64,000 nt of DNA from Deltaproteobacteria bacterium. Its GTDB lineage: Bacteria; SZUA-79; Acidulodesulfobacterales; Acidulodesulfobacteraceae. The stretch spans positions 62,001 to 126,000 of the forward strand of contig JAMDCP010000018.1 in assembly GCA_023489335.1 (NCBI GenBank), read 5' to 3'. Shown here piece after piece: positions 11,801-20,057 of the stretch (the stretch's first letter is position 1; each line of letters starts with the position of its first letter). Both the position numbers and the translations under genes were made by a program. The notes under the pieces are model-generated. The model was not told the DNA's origin. It did not search any database and worked only from the letters and a program-made list of their open reading frames with translations.

Positions 11801-12704
11801 GAACGGGAACGGGGATACGGTTTTTAAGGCGGAGGATAAGAAGGATGATAAAAAATCGGTGCTTGCCTATGAGAAAGAGTCTTTAGGATTTTATCTCTCC
11901 GGGCATCCTTTAGACGGATATGAGGAAAAAATTAAACTTGTCGGCGAAGGTTCGGTTGTGGAGATTGTGAACAAGTATTTAAGTTCGGGAGGAAAAACAA
12001 AGGACGAGATATATACAATCTGCGGGGTTATAAATCAGTTAAAGATTCACAAAACTAAAAATAATGAAAAAATGGCTTCGTTTGTATTAAATGATAAAAA
12101 ATTGAATGTTCAGGTTCTATTTTTCCCCAAAAATTACTTAAAATATGAAGACATTTTTAATACAAACGAACCGGTGGTTTTGACTGGAAGGATTGATTTC
12201 TCGGGATTAACGGCAAATAGCGGCAACGAGAAAAACGGGATTGCTAAGGAGGTTTTGGCTCCCGGCGATATGGACGACAATTTCGACGAAGAAAATTACA
12301 AAGGCGAAGGAGGCAGGCGTGCGTCAAACGATAAAATAGGCGATATAAGCGAAGGGGATATAGAACTTAACATTAAAATTATCGGGGAAAAGATTGAGTT
12401 TTTGGATAGCTATAAAATTAAACAAAAGAATAATACCCTTTTGCCGCCGGCAAGAACTTTTGACCCGCAAGTCCAGCCATGCCCGATATGCGTTATCGAA
12501 ATAACCGAAAAAGAAATTCCGCATGATAACGATGCATTAAGGAACTTTTTAGCTGAGTTAAAGGATGCCCTGTATAACTCAAAAGGGAATAATAAGGTAA
12601 TTTTGAAGGCGATAGGTTATGAGGTTATCTTAAACGGCAATATTGCCGTCGATAAGGAATTGCTTAAATCTAAACCGTTATGCAGGTACTTGAATATTGC
12701 ATAA
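8892..12704 (+). CDS. dnaE: DNA polymerase III alpha subunit
   Basis: Replicative polymerase catalytic subunit, 1270 residues. In order: PHP domain (HLHSHYSLLDGAI at the N-terminus, metal-binding residues largely intact), polymerase palm with the PDIDSDFC aspartates near residue 415 and the GPGRGSAAGS loop just before, the VFQLESSGM and ALYRPGPL motifs, helix-hairpin-helix, and a C-terminal OB fold with the CGVINQLK strand. Two hydrophilic insertions distinguish it from typical homologues: a GC-rich one around residues 595-617 and an Asn/Gly-rich one around 970-995. The C-terminal tail is also long and low in conservation. Confidence 0.97.
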   Translation: MDKFVHLHLHSHYSLLDGAIKIDDIIGKAIEFNMSAAAITDHGNMFGAIEFYEKALKKSVKPVIGCEMYVSRSDMTLKNPNEKLYYHLILLAKNEEGYQNLSRLISKSYTDGFYYKPRIDKNILKENHSGLIALSACLKGEIPYNLIQGKMDLAEKSLQYYLEIFGDDFYLEMQMQGIEEQKRANAGIVELSKKYGVPLVATNDCHYLLKDDYEAHDVLLCIQTGKTVEDKDRMRFSTKDLYFKSQEEMIDLFSGYPAEAISNTKIIESKCNFSFKLKGGHYFPQFIIKAQDGVLKPCISILDFFEKKVKEGFDERFIKNPTAMAKESYLNNTEAYEKRLNMEIEVIKKSNFAGYFLIVSDFIRYAKDNDIPVGPGRGSAAGSLVAYCLKITDIDPIKYDLMFERFLNPERISMPDIDSDFCINGRDEVIKYVSRKYGEENVSQIITFGTMQAKAAIRDTGRALNMPYAEVDKIAKLVPNTLGITLEEAIKEEPKLQNLIKTDFKVKKLIEIARRLEGLARHASTHAAGVVISSEPILRFMPLYKGSKETDVITTQYTGQDLEKLGFIKFDFLGLKTLTVMNEAIKLINDKKTELASKHAGQEHPSPLASPAPVREENDFNIYDIDLNDQKTYKLLSSGDTTGVFQLESSGMKELIKKLAPESFEDLIPLVALYRPGPLGSGMVDDFINAKHGRVKIRYIHPLLKDILSDTYGVILYQEQIMRIATSLAGFSMGEADVLRKGVGKKQAELIAQMKDKFISGCENKGIDKNKAEKIFSLITKFGEYGFNKSHSTAYAYIAYMTAYLKANYKEHFTAALLSSEMSNTDKLAKIINEAKSGFYSCEILPPSVNFSMERFTIVSGSGNGLAIRVGLGAVKNVGKSAIDSILQMRQDGLFKGLLDFCSRVDTRKVNKRTIENLIKSGALDINGESRKWMLDSLESVMEEANFLREKRNSDQFELPLFLGENVENGNGNGDTVFKAEDKKDDKKSVLAYEKESLGFYLSGHPLDGYEEKIKLVGEGSVVEIVNKYLSSGGKTKDEIYTICGVINQLKIHKTKNNEKMASFVLNDKKLNVQVLFFPKNYLKYEDIFNTNEPVVLTGRIDFSGLTANSGNEKNGIAKEVLAPGDMDDNFDEENYKGEGGRRASNDKIGDISEGDIELNIKIIGEKIEFLDSYKIKQKNNTLLPPARTFDPQVQPCPICVIEITEKEIPHDNDALRNFLAELKDALYNSKGNNKVILKAIGYEVILNGNIAVDKELLKSKPLCRYLNIA

Positions 12705-12772
12705 CTAAACATAAATAATAAATCTAAAATAAAATAATGATATTTTATTTTTATAACAAACGGAATTAATTT

Positions 12773-13732
12773 ATGGCATTACAATATCTTGATTTTGAGA
12801 AGCCGATAATCGAATTAGACCAGAAAATAGAAGAGCTTAAGACCTTTAATCTTAGCGGTATTACAAATGTTGACGACGAGATAAAAAATCTTGAAGCCAA
12901 GCGGGATAAACTTATTAAAGATATATTTAAAAATATCGGTAATTGGCAGATAACCCAGCTATCGAGACACCCTTTAAGGCCGTATACCCTTGATTACATA
13001 GAGCTGATAACGGAAAACTTTATAGAGCTTCACGGCGACAGGCTTTTTATGGACGATAAAGCAGTTGTAGGCGGCTTTTGTTTTATTAAAGATAGCAGCG
13101 GCGGTTACAGGCAAAGAGTATTGATAGTCGGGCATCAAAAGGGGCGCAATACTAAGGATAAGATGTGCAGGAATTTTGGCATGCCTCATCCGGAAGGCTA
13201 TAGGAAAGCGCAAAGACTCTTTAAATTGGCCGAAAAATATTCTATTCCGATTGTAACTTTAATCGATACTCCAGGGGCTTATCCCGGGCTTGGAGCCGAG
13301 GAAAGAGGGCAATCGGAAGCTATCGCAAAAACAATTTATACTTTATTAGATGTCAAAGTGCCTGTTTTATCCATTATTATAGGCGAGGGCGGAAGCGGCG
13401 GAGCGCTTGCTTTTGGAGTAGGCAATAAGGTATTGATGCTTGAATATTCGGTTTATTCGGTAATATCTCCCGAAGGCTGCGCCTCGATATTATATAAAGA
13501 TGTTTCCAAAACCGAGGAGGCATCCAATTCGCTAAAACTTACCGCAAAAGATCTTTACGGCTTAAAGGTTATTGACGGCATTATCCCCGAACCGCTTGGC
13601 GGGGCGCATAAAAATAAGGTATTAGCTTCCGATAATATAAGAAAGGCTATTATTGAAAACCTGGGTTACCTTAAAAAATATGACGGTGAAACCTTGAGAA
13701 ACGACAGGATCAGGAAATTCACGGAATATTAA
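12773..13732 (+). CDS. accA: Acetyl-CoA carboxylase carboxyltransferase subunit alpha
   Basis: Alpha subunit of the carboxyltransferase that transfers CO2 from carboxybiotin to acetyl-CoA in fatty acid synthesis. The 319-residue length matches the family. Landmarks are the N-terminal LDFEKPI segment, HPLRPYTLDY, DTPGAYPG, the oxyanion-hole region GEGGSGGALA and SPEGCASILYKD. The gene stands after a 68-base gap from dnaE and is followed by an AT-rich 197-base spacer (13733-13929) in which I see no structured element. Confidence 0.97.
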   Translation: MALQYLDFEKPIIELDQKIEELKTFNLSGITNVDDEIKNLEAKRDKLIKDIFKNIGNWQITQLSRHPLRPYTLDYIELITENFIELHGDRLFMDDKAVVGGFCFIKDSSGGYRQRVLIVGHQKGRNTKDKMCRNFGMPHPEGYRKAQRLFKLAEKYSIPIVTLIDTPGAYPGLGAEERGQSEAIAKTIYTLLDVKVPVLSIIIGEGGSGGALAFGVGNKVLMLEYSVYSVISPEGCASILYKDVSKTEEASNSLKLTAKDLYGLKVIDGIIPEPLGGAHKNKVLASDNIRKAIIENLGYLKKYDGETLRNDRIRKFTEY

Positions 13733-13929
13733 TTATTCAAATTAGGTATTTAGGGATTAAATATTAATTGAAAACCTCCCGAAAGTATGATATAAACTTA
13801 CCTGTTATATTAATCATTATAAAAATAAGCAAACATAAGATTAAAGATTTTTCCCGAAATTGTCGATAAAACTATTACTTTAATATAATTTCAATGGAAC
13901 ATTAGAAAAATTTAGTTTATTTATTAACG

Positions 13930-15765
13930 ATGGTAGAATACCCGGATATTGCCTATTTTATTTCAAAAGACCTTATTTCTAAAAGTTCGATTGGGGAAAT
14001 TTATGAAAAAATAGCCATTACAGCTAATACCTTTATAAAGTGCGATCTTGCTACTATATTTATGCTCAGCGAGGAGACCGAAACCATAAAATGCATTAAA
14101 TTTTACCGGGATGGCAATTTTATACAAAAGGATTTTGAAATAATGCTCGGGGAAGGAATTATAGGCTCCGTCGTGGAAAACGGAGAACCATTAATAAGCA
14201 AAGACCTTAAGTCCGACTTATCGGATATATATTATGAATTGGAAAAGCAGTTTTCCGGAATGGCTTCTATTTTAAGCGTACCTGTATATGCAGGCTCATT
14301 GGTTTTAGGCGCTTTAAATGTATACACCGAAGTCCCGCACGAATTTACCGAAGAAGAGATTGAAATAGCCAAATTCATAGCCTTAATGGGCGGGGTTTTT
14401 ATATATAGTCTCACATTATACGAAAATGCGAATTTCCTATACTTAAGGCAAAAAGAGGAAAGCAGGAAAGTTGAAAATCTACTTGAGGTTTCAAGGCTTG
14501 TTTCCTCATCTTTAGACCTTGCCAGCGTTCTTGACCATTCCGTTAAGAGCTTGATGAGCTTCACCAATACAAGCATGTCTCTGGCCTATTTTAAGGATGA
14601 AGCGCAAATCTTGCCCTGTTATGAATTTTTTAACTGCAATATGAAGGGGTGTTCAATTTACGGCGGCTCCATAAATTGTTATACCCAGGCTAATTTCGAA
14701 TGCCCATTTGTAAAATGTCCGCCCGAAAGCAAAATATTGCGGAAATGTGTTGAATGCCCTTATTTACTCGATATAACCCTTAAATTATTCAAAAGTTACG
14801 GAATAGGGGAAGAGCAAAACATTTCAACCTCTTTTAAATTAAAAGAATGTTCCTGCGTAAAAAGTTTAAACACGGGCTATCCCGCCATTATCCATTGCAA
14901 GCAAGATAGGGATAATACCTCCGGCGGTATATTAAAAATTATAGGTAAGCGCTCGAATAACGGCATGGCGGCAGGCACGGCTGACCCCAGCTCGACATTC
15001 ATTGCGATACCTATCAGGACGGATAAAGATTTTCTGGGAATAATATTTCTTTTTGACTATAAAGAGATTAATTATTCCGTCGAAACCGTGGATTTTATAT
15101 CCAGCCTTGCAGGCATAGTCTCGGTTGCGATTTCAAATGCCCAGATGGTGGATTATATCGAAGAAGCCCATTTTGGCGCTATAAACTCAATGTCCGAAGC
15201 CATTGAGGCGAGAGACGCATACACAAGAACGCATGGCGACAGATTGATTAATTACGGAATAGAGGTTGCTAAAGAGCTTAATTTGGGCGACAACGATATT
15301 AAAAATATAAGATATGCGGCAGCGCTTCACGATGTCGGCAAGATAGGAATAAAAGATTCGATATTAAATAAACGGGGAAAGCTGACCGATGAGGAATACG
15401 CAGAGATGAAAAAACATCCGGAGATAGGGTATAATATGCTAAAAAAGATAAAATTTTTAACCCCTATCGCAAACGAGGTATTGCACCATCAAGAAAGATA
15501 TGACGGCAACGGTTATCCCGATAAACTAAAAGGCGAAGACATACCGATCGTTTCAAGGATAATTGCCGTTATAGATGCGTTCGACGCCATGACCACCGAC
15601 AGGCCTTATCGAAAAGCTATTCCTATTCAGGCCGCGTTAGACGAGCTGAAAAAAAATTCGGGAACCCAATTTGACCCAAAAGTGGTAAATGCGTTTCTAA
15701 AAGTTGTCGGTCAAGATTTAAACCCGCTAAAAGAAAGTTCTACAGGATTTCGTGAGACTGAATGA
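13930..15765 (+). CDS. GAF-domain / HD-GYP cyclic di-GMP phosphodiesterase-like protein
   Basis: Cytoplasmic signalling protein of 611 residues. The N-terminal GAF domain covers about residues 15-160; a second, GAF-like region ends near 405; the HD-GYP domain occupies the C-terminus with the HD pair at H467-D468 (LHDVGKIGI) and HHQERYDGNGYP downstream, so c-di-GMP hydrolysis is expected. A Cys-rich stretch interrupts the second GAF region from Cys230 on (CYEFFNC, then CPFVKCP and CVECP), about ten cysteines in 60 residues. This resembles the two-CW type metal or haem-binding segment of delta-proteobacterial sensors. The gene overlaps cobQ by four bases. Confidence 0.88.
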   Translation: MVEYPDIAYFISKDLISKSSIGEIYEKIAITANTFIKCDLATIFMLSEETETIKCIKFYRDGNFIQKDFEIMLGEGIIGSVVENGEPLISKDLKSDLSDIYYELEKQFSGMASILSVPVYAGSLVLGALNVYTEVPHEFTEEEIEIAKFIALMGGVFIYSLTLYENANFLYLRQKEESRKVENLLEVSRLVSSSLDLASVLDHSVKSLMSFTNTSMSLAYFKDEAQILPCYEFFNCNMKGCSIYGGSINCYTQANFECPFVKCPPESKILRKCVECPYLLDITLKLFKSYGIGEEQNISTSFKLKECSCVKSLNTGYPAIIHCKQDRDNTSGGILKIIGKRSNNGMAAGTADPSSTFIAIPIRTDKDFLGIIFLFDYKEINYSVETVDFISSLAGIVSVAISNAQMVDYIEEAHFGAINSMSEAIEARDAYTRTHGDRLINYGIEVAKELNLGDNDIKNIRYAAALHDVGKIGIKDSILNKRGKLTDEEYAEMKKHPEIGYNMLKKIKFLTPIANEVLHHQERYDGNGYPDKLKGEDIPIVSRIIAVIDAFDAMTTDRPYRKAIPIQAALDELKKNSGTQFDPKVVNAFLKVVGQDLNPLKESSTGFRETE

Positions 15766-17438
15766 AAAATATTAATTTTTCAGGCAAAGCCAAATGTTTT
15801 ATGATACAGGGAACAACAAGCTCCGCAGGAAAAAGCGCTTTAACCGCCGGTTTTTTAAGGTATTTTTCGACGCAAGGCTATAATTCATCCCCATTTAAAT
15901 CTCAAAATATGTCCTTAAACAGTTTTGTTACGGATGATGGCTTCGAGATTGCGGTTTCCCAGGCTGTCCAGTCCGAAGCGGCTTTTAAAAATCCTATAAG
16001 GCAGATAAATCCTATTTTAATAAAACCCTCGTCCGATTATAATATGCACTTGATTGTAGAAGGAAAGTTCCATGGGAATATGGATTTTAATAATTATAAT
16101 AAGAAAAAGAATTATTTTCTTAAAAAGGCTAAAGAAAGCTTTGAGTTTTTAGTCCGGAATAATGACCTGGTAATACTTGAAGGCGCCGGAAGCCCTGCAG
16201 AAATAAATCTGTTCAAATTTGACATTGCAAATATGGGTTTTGCCGAACTTTACGGCATTCCTGTAATTTTGGTCGCCGACATTGAAAGAGGCGGCGTTTT
16301 TGCCTCTATTTTCGGAACGGTTAAGCTGCTTCCGTTAAAATGGAGAAAACTAATTAAAGGCTTCATTATAAATAAATTTAGAGGCGATTTAAAGATTCTG
16401 GACCCGGGAATAAAATCCATTGAATCAATGCTTAAAATTCCCTGCTTAGGGGTTCTCCCCCATATTAAAAATCTTCGCCTGGAAGCCGAAGACAGCCTTA
16501 ATTTAATAAACCATTCCGGGGATATGGGTTCAAATAATTCGGCTAAATCCCGTAAATTAAGGATAGGAATTGTTCATCTGGACCATATATCTAATTTCAA
16601 TGAATTTGACCCGCTTTTTTTCGACGACAGGTTCGATGCGCGATTTTTTAAAGAGGCGCCGGCGGAGTTAAACAGAACTTACGACGAGACGCCGTCCGTG
16701 CTTCGGCGGCAAAGGCCAGGCTCAAATCAGCGAACATCTTCGGCACGCGCCTTGCTATTCGACATGCTCATTATTCCAGGCACAAAATCCACTATTAGCG
16801 ATATCTTAAGCATGAAGAAAACCGGAATTTTTGATTATATCAAAGATTTCGAAAAAAATGGCGGCGTTATAATGGGGATATGCGGCGGTTTTCAAATGAT
16901 GGGGAAGCGGATTAAAGATCCGTTTCATATCGAGTCCGAAATAGACGCAACGGATGGGTTCGGTTTTTTCGACATAGAGACTATAATAAAAAACGAAAAA
17001 AAGGTTTTAAACCGGAGATACCTGCTTGATTCAAAAAGCGGTTCGCATGGGAAGGTTATAAGGGGATACGAAATACATAACGGGAGAACCTTTTTTGCCG
17101 AAGGATATTCGGGTGAAAACATTTACACTGGTTTATTTAAGCCTGCCGAAACTCAGGATAATCTCTCTTCCGCCGAAAATGGCATTTTATCGAAGGATAA
17201 GAAAAAAATAGGGACATACATTCACGGATTATTCGGAAACGAGATATTTAAAGATTTTATAGTGGATATTGTCGAAGAACAGGGCGGTGCGGTTTACAAT
17301 TCTAATACGGAAAAAGGCTCCCGCAAATTAGAAGCCGACCCGTATGATATGGTTAAAAGCCGCAATTATGATTTATTATCGGAAAATATAGCTAAATATA
17401 TCGATATAGATATGATAAAAAATTTTATTGGAATTTGA
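15762..17438 (+). CDS. cobQ: Cobyric acid synthase
   Basis: Amidates four peripheral carboxylates of adenosylcobyrinic acid a,c-diamide in B12 synthesis. N-terminal DTBS-like ATPase domain (IQGTTSSAGKSAL; LEGAGSPAEINL) and C-terminal GATase_3 domain with nucleophile in GICGGFQMMG and catalytic His in GTYIHGLFGN. 558 residues is longer than the usual 480-510: a GC-rich, Arg/Pro/Ser-rich stretch of about 30 residues is inserted between the ISNFNEFDPL region and LIIPGTKSTI. The start overlaps the HD-GYP gene by four bases (ATGA). Together with cobO at 60207 it indicates corrinoid synthesis or salvage. Confidence 0.95.
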   Translation: MKNINFSGKAKCFMIQGTTSSAGKSALTAGFLRYFSTQGYNSSPFKSQNMSLNSFVTDDGFEIAVSQAVQSEAAFKNPIRQINPILIKPSSDYNMHLIVEGKFHGNMDFNNYNKKKNYFLKKAKESFEFLVRNNDLVILEGAGSPAEINLFKFDIANMGFAELYGIPVILVADIERGGVFASIFGTVKLLPLKWRKLIKGFIINKFRGDLKILDPGIKSIESMLKIPCLGVLPHIKNLRLEAEDSLNLINHSGDMGSNNSAKSRKLRIGIVHLDHISNFNEFDPLFFDDRFDARFFKEAPAELNRTYDETPSVLRRQRPGSNQRTSSARALLFDMLIIPGTKSTISDILSMKKTGIFDYIKDFEKNGGVIMGICGGFQMMGKRIKDPFHIESEIDATDGFGFFDIETIIKNEKKVLNRRYLLDSKSGSHGKVIRGYEIHNGRTFFAEGYSGENIYTGLFKPAETQDNLSSAENGILSKDKKKIGTYIHGLFGNEIFKDFIVDIVEEQGGAVYNSNTEKGSRKLEADPYDMVKSRNYDLLSENIAKYIDIDMIKNFIGI

Positions 17439-17443
17439 TTAAT

Positions 17444-18349
17444 TTATATTTTTGATTCGTAAAAGAATTTTTTGGAGGAAAGGTATGTCCCAAAAAACCC
17501 CGAGACTAAAGCTATTATAAAAATTAAAAATATCTGCCAGCCGCTTAAAAATATTATGCCTATATGAAAATAGGCCAGGAAATCGCTAAAATGATAATAT
17601 AGAAATATTTTAAATATCACGAAAAGCAGCAGGATAGACAAGCAAAAAGATAGGATCGTTCCAATTTCCCCTTCTATAAACATTGGAATTCTAATGTAAT
17701 TATTGGTAGCGCCTATCAGTTTTAATATCTCTATTTCGCTTTGTTTTCTTAATATGACAAGCTTAATGGCGCTGTAAGATATAAATATAGATAATATAAA
17801 TAAGAATAAAAATATAATAAGCCCTATAACCTTTGTAAAGAACATAAATTGAATAATTTTATCTTCCAGTAATTTATTATAATAAACAATGCTGACGCCT
17901 TTAAATGTTTTTATCCGCAAGTAAATATTCGATAGAAATATTTTGCTGATAGTATCTTTTTTAAACCTTATTTTTATAAAAGAAGGTAAAAAATCTGGAT
18001 TTATATTTTTTAAAACTGAGCGTATATGGCTTACTTTGCGTTCCAGAAATTTTAACGAAGATTTATGGCTGTAATAATGAACGGTTTTTACCCCATTAAT
18101 AGTTTTAATATAATTTATAACATTATCTTTTTTTACCCCATTTTTTAGAAATACTATCATTATGTTGTTTTTTTGAAAAAGCCTCATATAATTATAAATA
18201 TTCGCATAACAAAGAAGAAAAAACAGCATTATAAAGTATGAAAAAGACATTATCGCAAAGGCAAAAAAGTTTCCCGCAATATTGGATTTAATATTTAAAA
18301 GAGCCATTTTAAAATAATTTATAAGGTAACTAACTCTTTGTGATATCAA
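17444..18349 (-). CDS. ftsX: Cell division protein FtsX-like permease
   Basis: Membrane partner of FtsE in the cell-wall hydrolase-activating complex, 301 residues. One N-terminal membrane segment (about residues 25-50), an extracytoplasmic domain (about 55-170), then three C-terminal membrane segments, the FtsX topology. The motif LRKQSEIEILKLIGAT after the second segment is typical. The gene overlaps ftsE by 20 bases, so the pair is translationally coupled. An internal ATG (MALLNIKSN, residue 15) is an alternative start. A truncated EnvC-like protein is encoded nearby on the other strand. Confidence 0.93.
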   Translation of the reverse strand: MISQRVSYLINYFKMALLNIKSNIAGNFFAFAIMSFSYFIMLFFLLCYANIYNYMRLFQKNNIMIVFLKNGVKKDNVINYIKTINGVKTVHYYSHKSSLKFLERKVSHIRSVLKNINPDFLPSFIKIRFKKDTISKIFLSNIYLRIKTFKGVSIVYYNKLLEDKIIQFMFFTKVIGLIIFLFLFILSIFISYSAIKLVILRKQSEIEILKLIGATNNYIRIPMFIEGEIGTILSFCLSILLLFVIFKIFLYYHFSDFLAYFHIGIIFLSGWQIFLIFIIALVSGFFGTYLSSKKFFYESKI

Positions 18350-18968
18350 TTGTGCGGGCCCTCCCCATTCTTATCAGATTTTTATCGTGCGTGGCTAATA
18401 TTACCGTAGTTCCCTTATTATTAAACGATTTTATTATTTCGATGATGATTCTCGATGTGTCCTCGTCTAAATTACCCGTCGGTTCGTCGGCGAGCAATAC
18501 TTGAGGGTTTTGAACCAGAGCCCTTGCTATGGCAACCCTTTGCTGCTCCCCGCCCGATAAGCTTAACGGATATTCGTCTTTTTTTATGAATAATTCGACC
18601 GCCTTTAAGATTTCCGTGACATTTTTAACGATTACATCCCCAAAAATGCCCGAAACCTCAAGCCCCAGGGCTACATTCTGAAAAACGGTTCTGTTTGGAA
18701 GAAGTTTAAAATCCTGAAATACAAAACCGATTTTTCTTCTTAAGAACGGTATATCTTTCGGCCTTATATTTTGAAGTTCCGTGTCCATAAATTTTATAGC
18801 CCCATGGGTGGGTTTTTCAAGGGCTATCAGCATTTTTAAAGTTGTAGTTTTGCCGGCGCCGGACGGACCGGTTATAAAAATAAATTCGCCCTTATTAACA
18901 TTAAAGTTTAAATCTCTCAATATATAATTCTTGTCATAAGATTTATATACATGATTAAATTCAATCAA
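18330..18968 (-). CDS. ftsE: Cell division ATP-binding protein FtsE
   Basis: ABC-type ATPase of the FtsEX complex, 212 residues. Walker A GPSGAGKTT near residue 34, signature LSGGEQQRVAIARAL and Walker B VLLADEPTGNLD are complete. The N-terminal MIEFNHVYKSY is typical of FtsE. The start overlaps the thiE stop by four bases and the 3' end overlaps ftsX, so thiE-ftsE-ftsX is one transcriptional unit on the minus strand. Confidence 0.96.
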   Translation of the reverse strand: MIEFNHVYKSYDKNYILRDLNFNVNKGEFIFITGPSGAGKTTTLKMLIALEKPTHGAIKFMDTELQNIRPKDIPFLRRKIGFVFQDFKLLPNRTVFQNVALGLEVSGIFGDVIVKNVTEILKAVELFIKKDEYPLSLSGGEQQRVAIARALVQNPQVLLADEPTGNLDEDTSRIIIEIIKSFNNKGTTVILATHDKNLIRMGRARTIDITKS

Positions 18969-19630
18969 TATTTTACCCCCGCCATTTTATCTATATTCCG
19001 CCTGAAGGCGGCAGCTGTTTCCATTGGATTCGCCGAATCCGAAATGGCGCTTATAACCGCGACGCCGTCCACGCCGTATGTGGACAACTCTTTAATATTA
19101 TAAGTATTTATACCGCCGATGGCAATAACGGGAATTTTTACATTGCGGCATATTGTTTTTAGGTTTTCGGGACTTATTGTGCCTCCGGCGTCTATTTTGG
19201 AGGTAGTGCCGTAAACCGGCCCCACCCCGATATAATCCGCTCCGTTATTTTGAGCATCCAGCGCCTGTTTCAGATTATCCACGCTTACGCCGGTAATTAA
19301 GTTTGGATAATTTTTTTTTATCATTTCTAAGGGAAAATCATCCTGTCCGATGTGGACGCCGTCCGCTCCTGCTACGGCCGCAATATCGGGTCTATCGTTC
19401 ACAATTAACAGCGGTTTTCTGTCAGAGCTGAATTCATTTAAAAGGCTTTTTATGTACAGAGCCGCATAGTAAAAGGCTCTGGCCGTTAATTTTTTATTTC
19501 TCAACTGCAGTACATCGGCGTGGCTTTTTACGGCTATTCTTGACAATTCACCCAAATATATTTTATACTCGGTTATATCGAAGTCTTTAGTTATTATTTG
19601 AAAATTAAATCTATTCATATTATATTGCAT
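18965..19630 (-). CDS. thiE: Thiamine-phosphate synthase
   Basis: Couples HMP-PP and thiazole phosphate to thiamine phosphate. TIM-barrel protein of 221 residues with the motifs LQLRNK near residue 42, DGVHIGQDDFP, GVSVDN, DYIGVGPVYGTTSK and the phosphate-binding AIGGI and GVDGVAVISAI near the end. No other thiamine gene is in the window and I found no TPP riboswitch in the AT-rich upstream region. The coupling to ftsEX is probably a positional accident. Confidence 0.95.
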   Translation of the reverse strand: MQYNMNRFNFQIITKDFDITEYKIYLGELSRIAVKSHADVLQLRNKKLTARAFYYAALYIKSLLNEFSSDRKPLLIVNDRPDIAAVAGADGVHIGQDDFPLEMIKKNYPNLITGVSVDNLKQALDAQNNGADYIGVGPVYGTTSKIDAGGTISPENLKTICRNVKIPVIAIGGINTYNIKELSTYGVDGVAVISAISDSANPMETAAAFRRNIDKMAGVKY

Positions 19631-19710
19631 TATAATATTATATTATAAAATTTTTTATTAATTTATTTTTAAAAAAAATATTTAAATTTTAATACGATTA
19701 TAAATTTTTC

Positions 19711-19739
19711 TTGACAAAAGGTATAGCTAAAAATAGAAT
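19711..19739 (+). promoter_or_regulatory. Sigma70-type promoter of the lipoprotein gene
   Basis: TTGACA at 19711-19716 and TAGAAT at 19734-19739 are separated by the optimal 17 bases. A very strong ribosome-binding site (aaggaggtga, 19751-19760) and a TTG start at 19767 follow. High consensus match suggests strong expression of the small lipoprotein. Confidence 0.75.
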
Positions 19740-19766
19740 AAAAAATGTTAAAGGAGGTGATAAATT

Positions 19767-19976
19767 TTGAAAAAGCTTACAGTATTAGTTTTAGGAATGT
19801 TTTTAGTTGTGTCAACCCTGGCGTTTTCCGGTTGCGCAAAAAAACCGACTCCTAAACCTGCCCCTAAGGCTCCTGCGGTTGCACCCGCACCAGCGGCTCC
19901 TGCTAAAAAAGCGGCGGCAGCTCCAAAGGCCCCGGCAGCCAAAAAAGCTCCTGCAGCTCCAAAAGCAAAGAGTTAA
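19767..19976 (+). CDS. Small Lys/Ala/Pro-rich lipoprotein
   Basis: A 69-residue predicted lipoprotein. The signal peptide ends in the lipobox AFSGC (Cys23), after which the mature part consists almost entirely of Lys, Ala and Pro in PAPKAPA/KKAPAAPK-type near repeats. Such basic Pro-rich tails can extend through or bind peptidoglycan, but the function is unknown. The start is TTG, fixed by the strong ribosome-binding site ending seven bases upstream and by the signal peptide beginning there. It has its own strong promoter and a terminator, so it is a monocistronic, probably abundant, envelope protein. Confidence 0.8.
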   Translation: MKKLTVLVLGMFLVVSTLAFSGCAKKPTPKPAPKAPAVAPAPAAPAKKAAAAPKAPAAKKAPAAPKAKS

Positions 19977-19999
19977 GGTTTAGAACTTAAAATTTTTAT

Positions 20000-20046
20000 C
20001 CCGCCTTTCTATTTTACTATAATACAAAATGGGAAGGCGGGTTTTT
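20000..20046 (+). terminator. Rho-independent terminator after the lipoprotein gene
   Basis: An 8-bp perfect stem (cccgcctt 20000-20007 with aaggcggg 20034-20041) with a 26-base AT-rich loop is followed directly by a T run. It lies 24 bases after the lipoprotein stop codon. Confidence 0.7.
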
Positions 20047-20057
20047 AATTTATTTCA

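Noticed and set aside
13733-13929. 197-base spacer before the HD-GYP gene, inspected for a riboswitch
   Set aside because: Only AT-rich sequence; no conserved riboswitch box or stable stem seen.
19631-19710. Possible TPP riboswitch upstream of thiE
   Set aside because: No CTGAGA-type thi-box or paired stems; the region is almost pure A/T.
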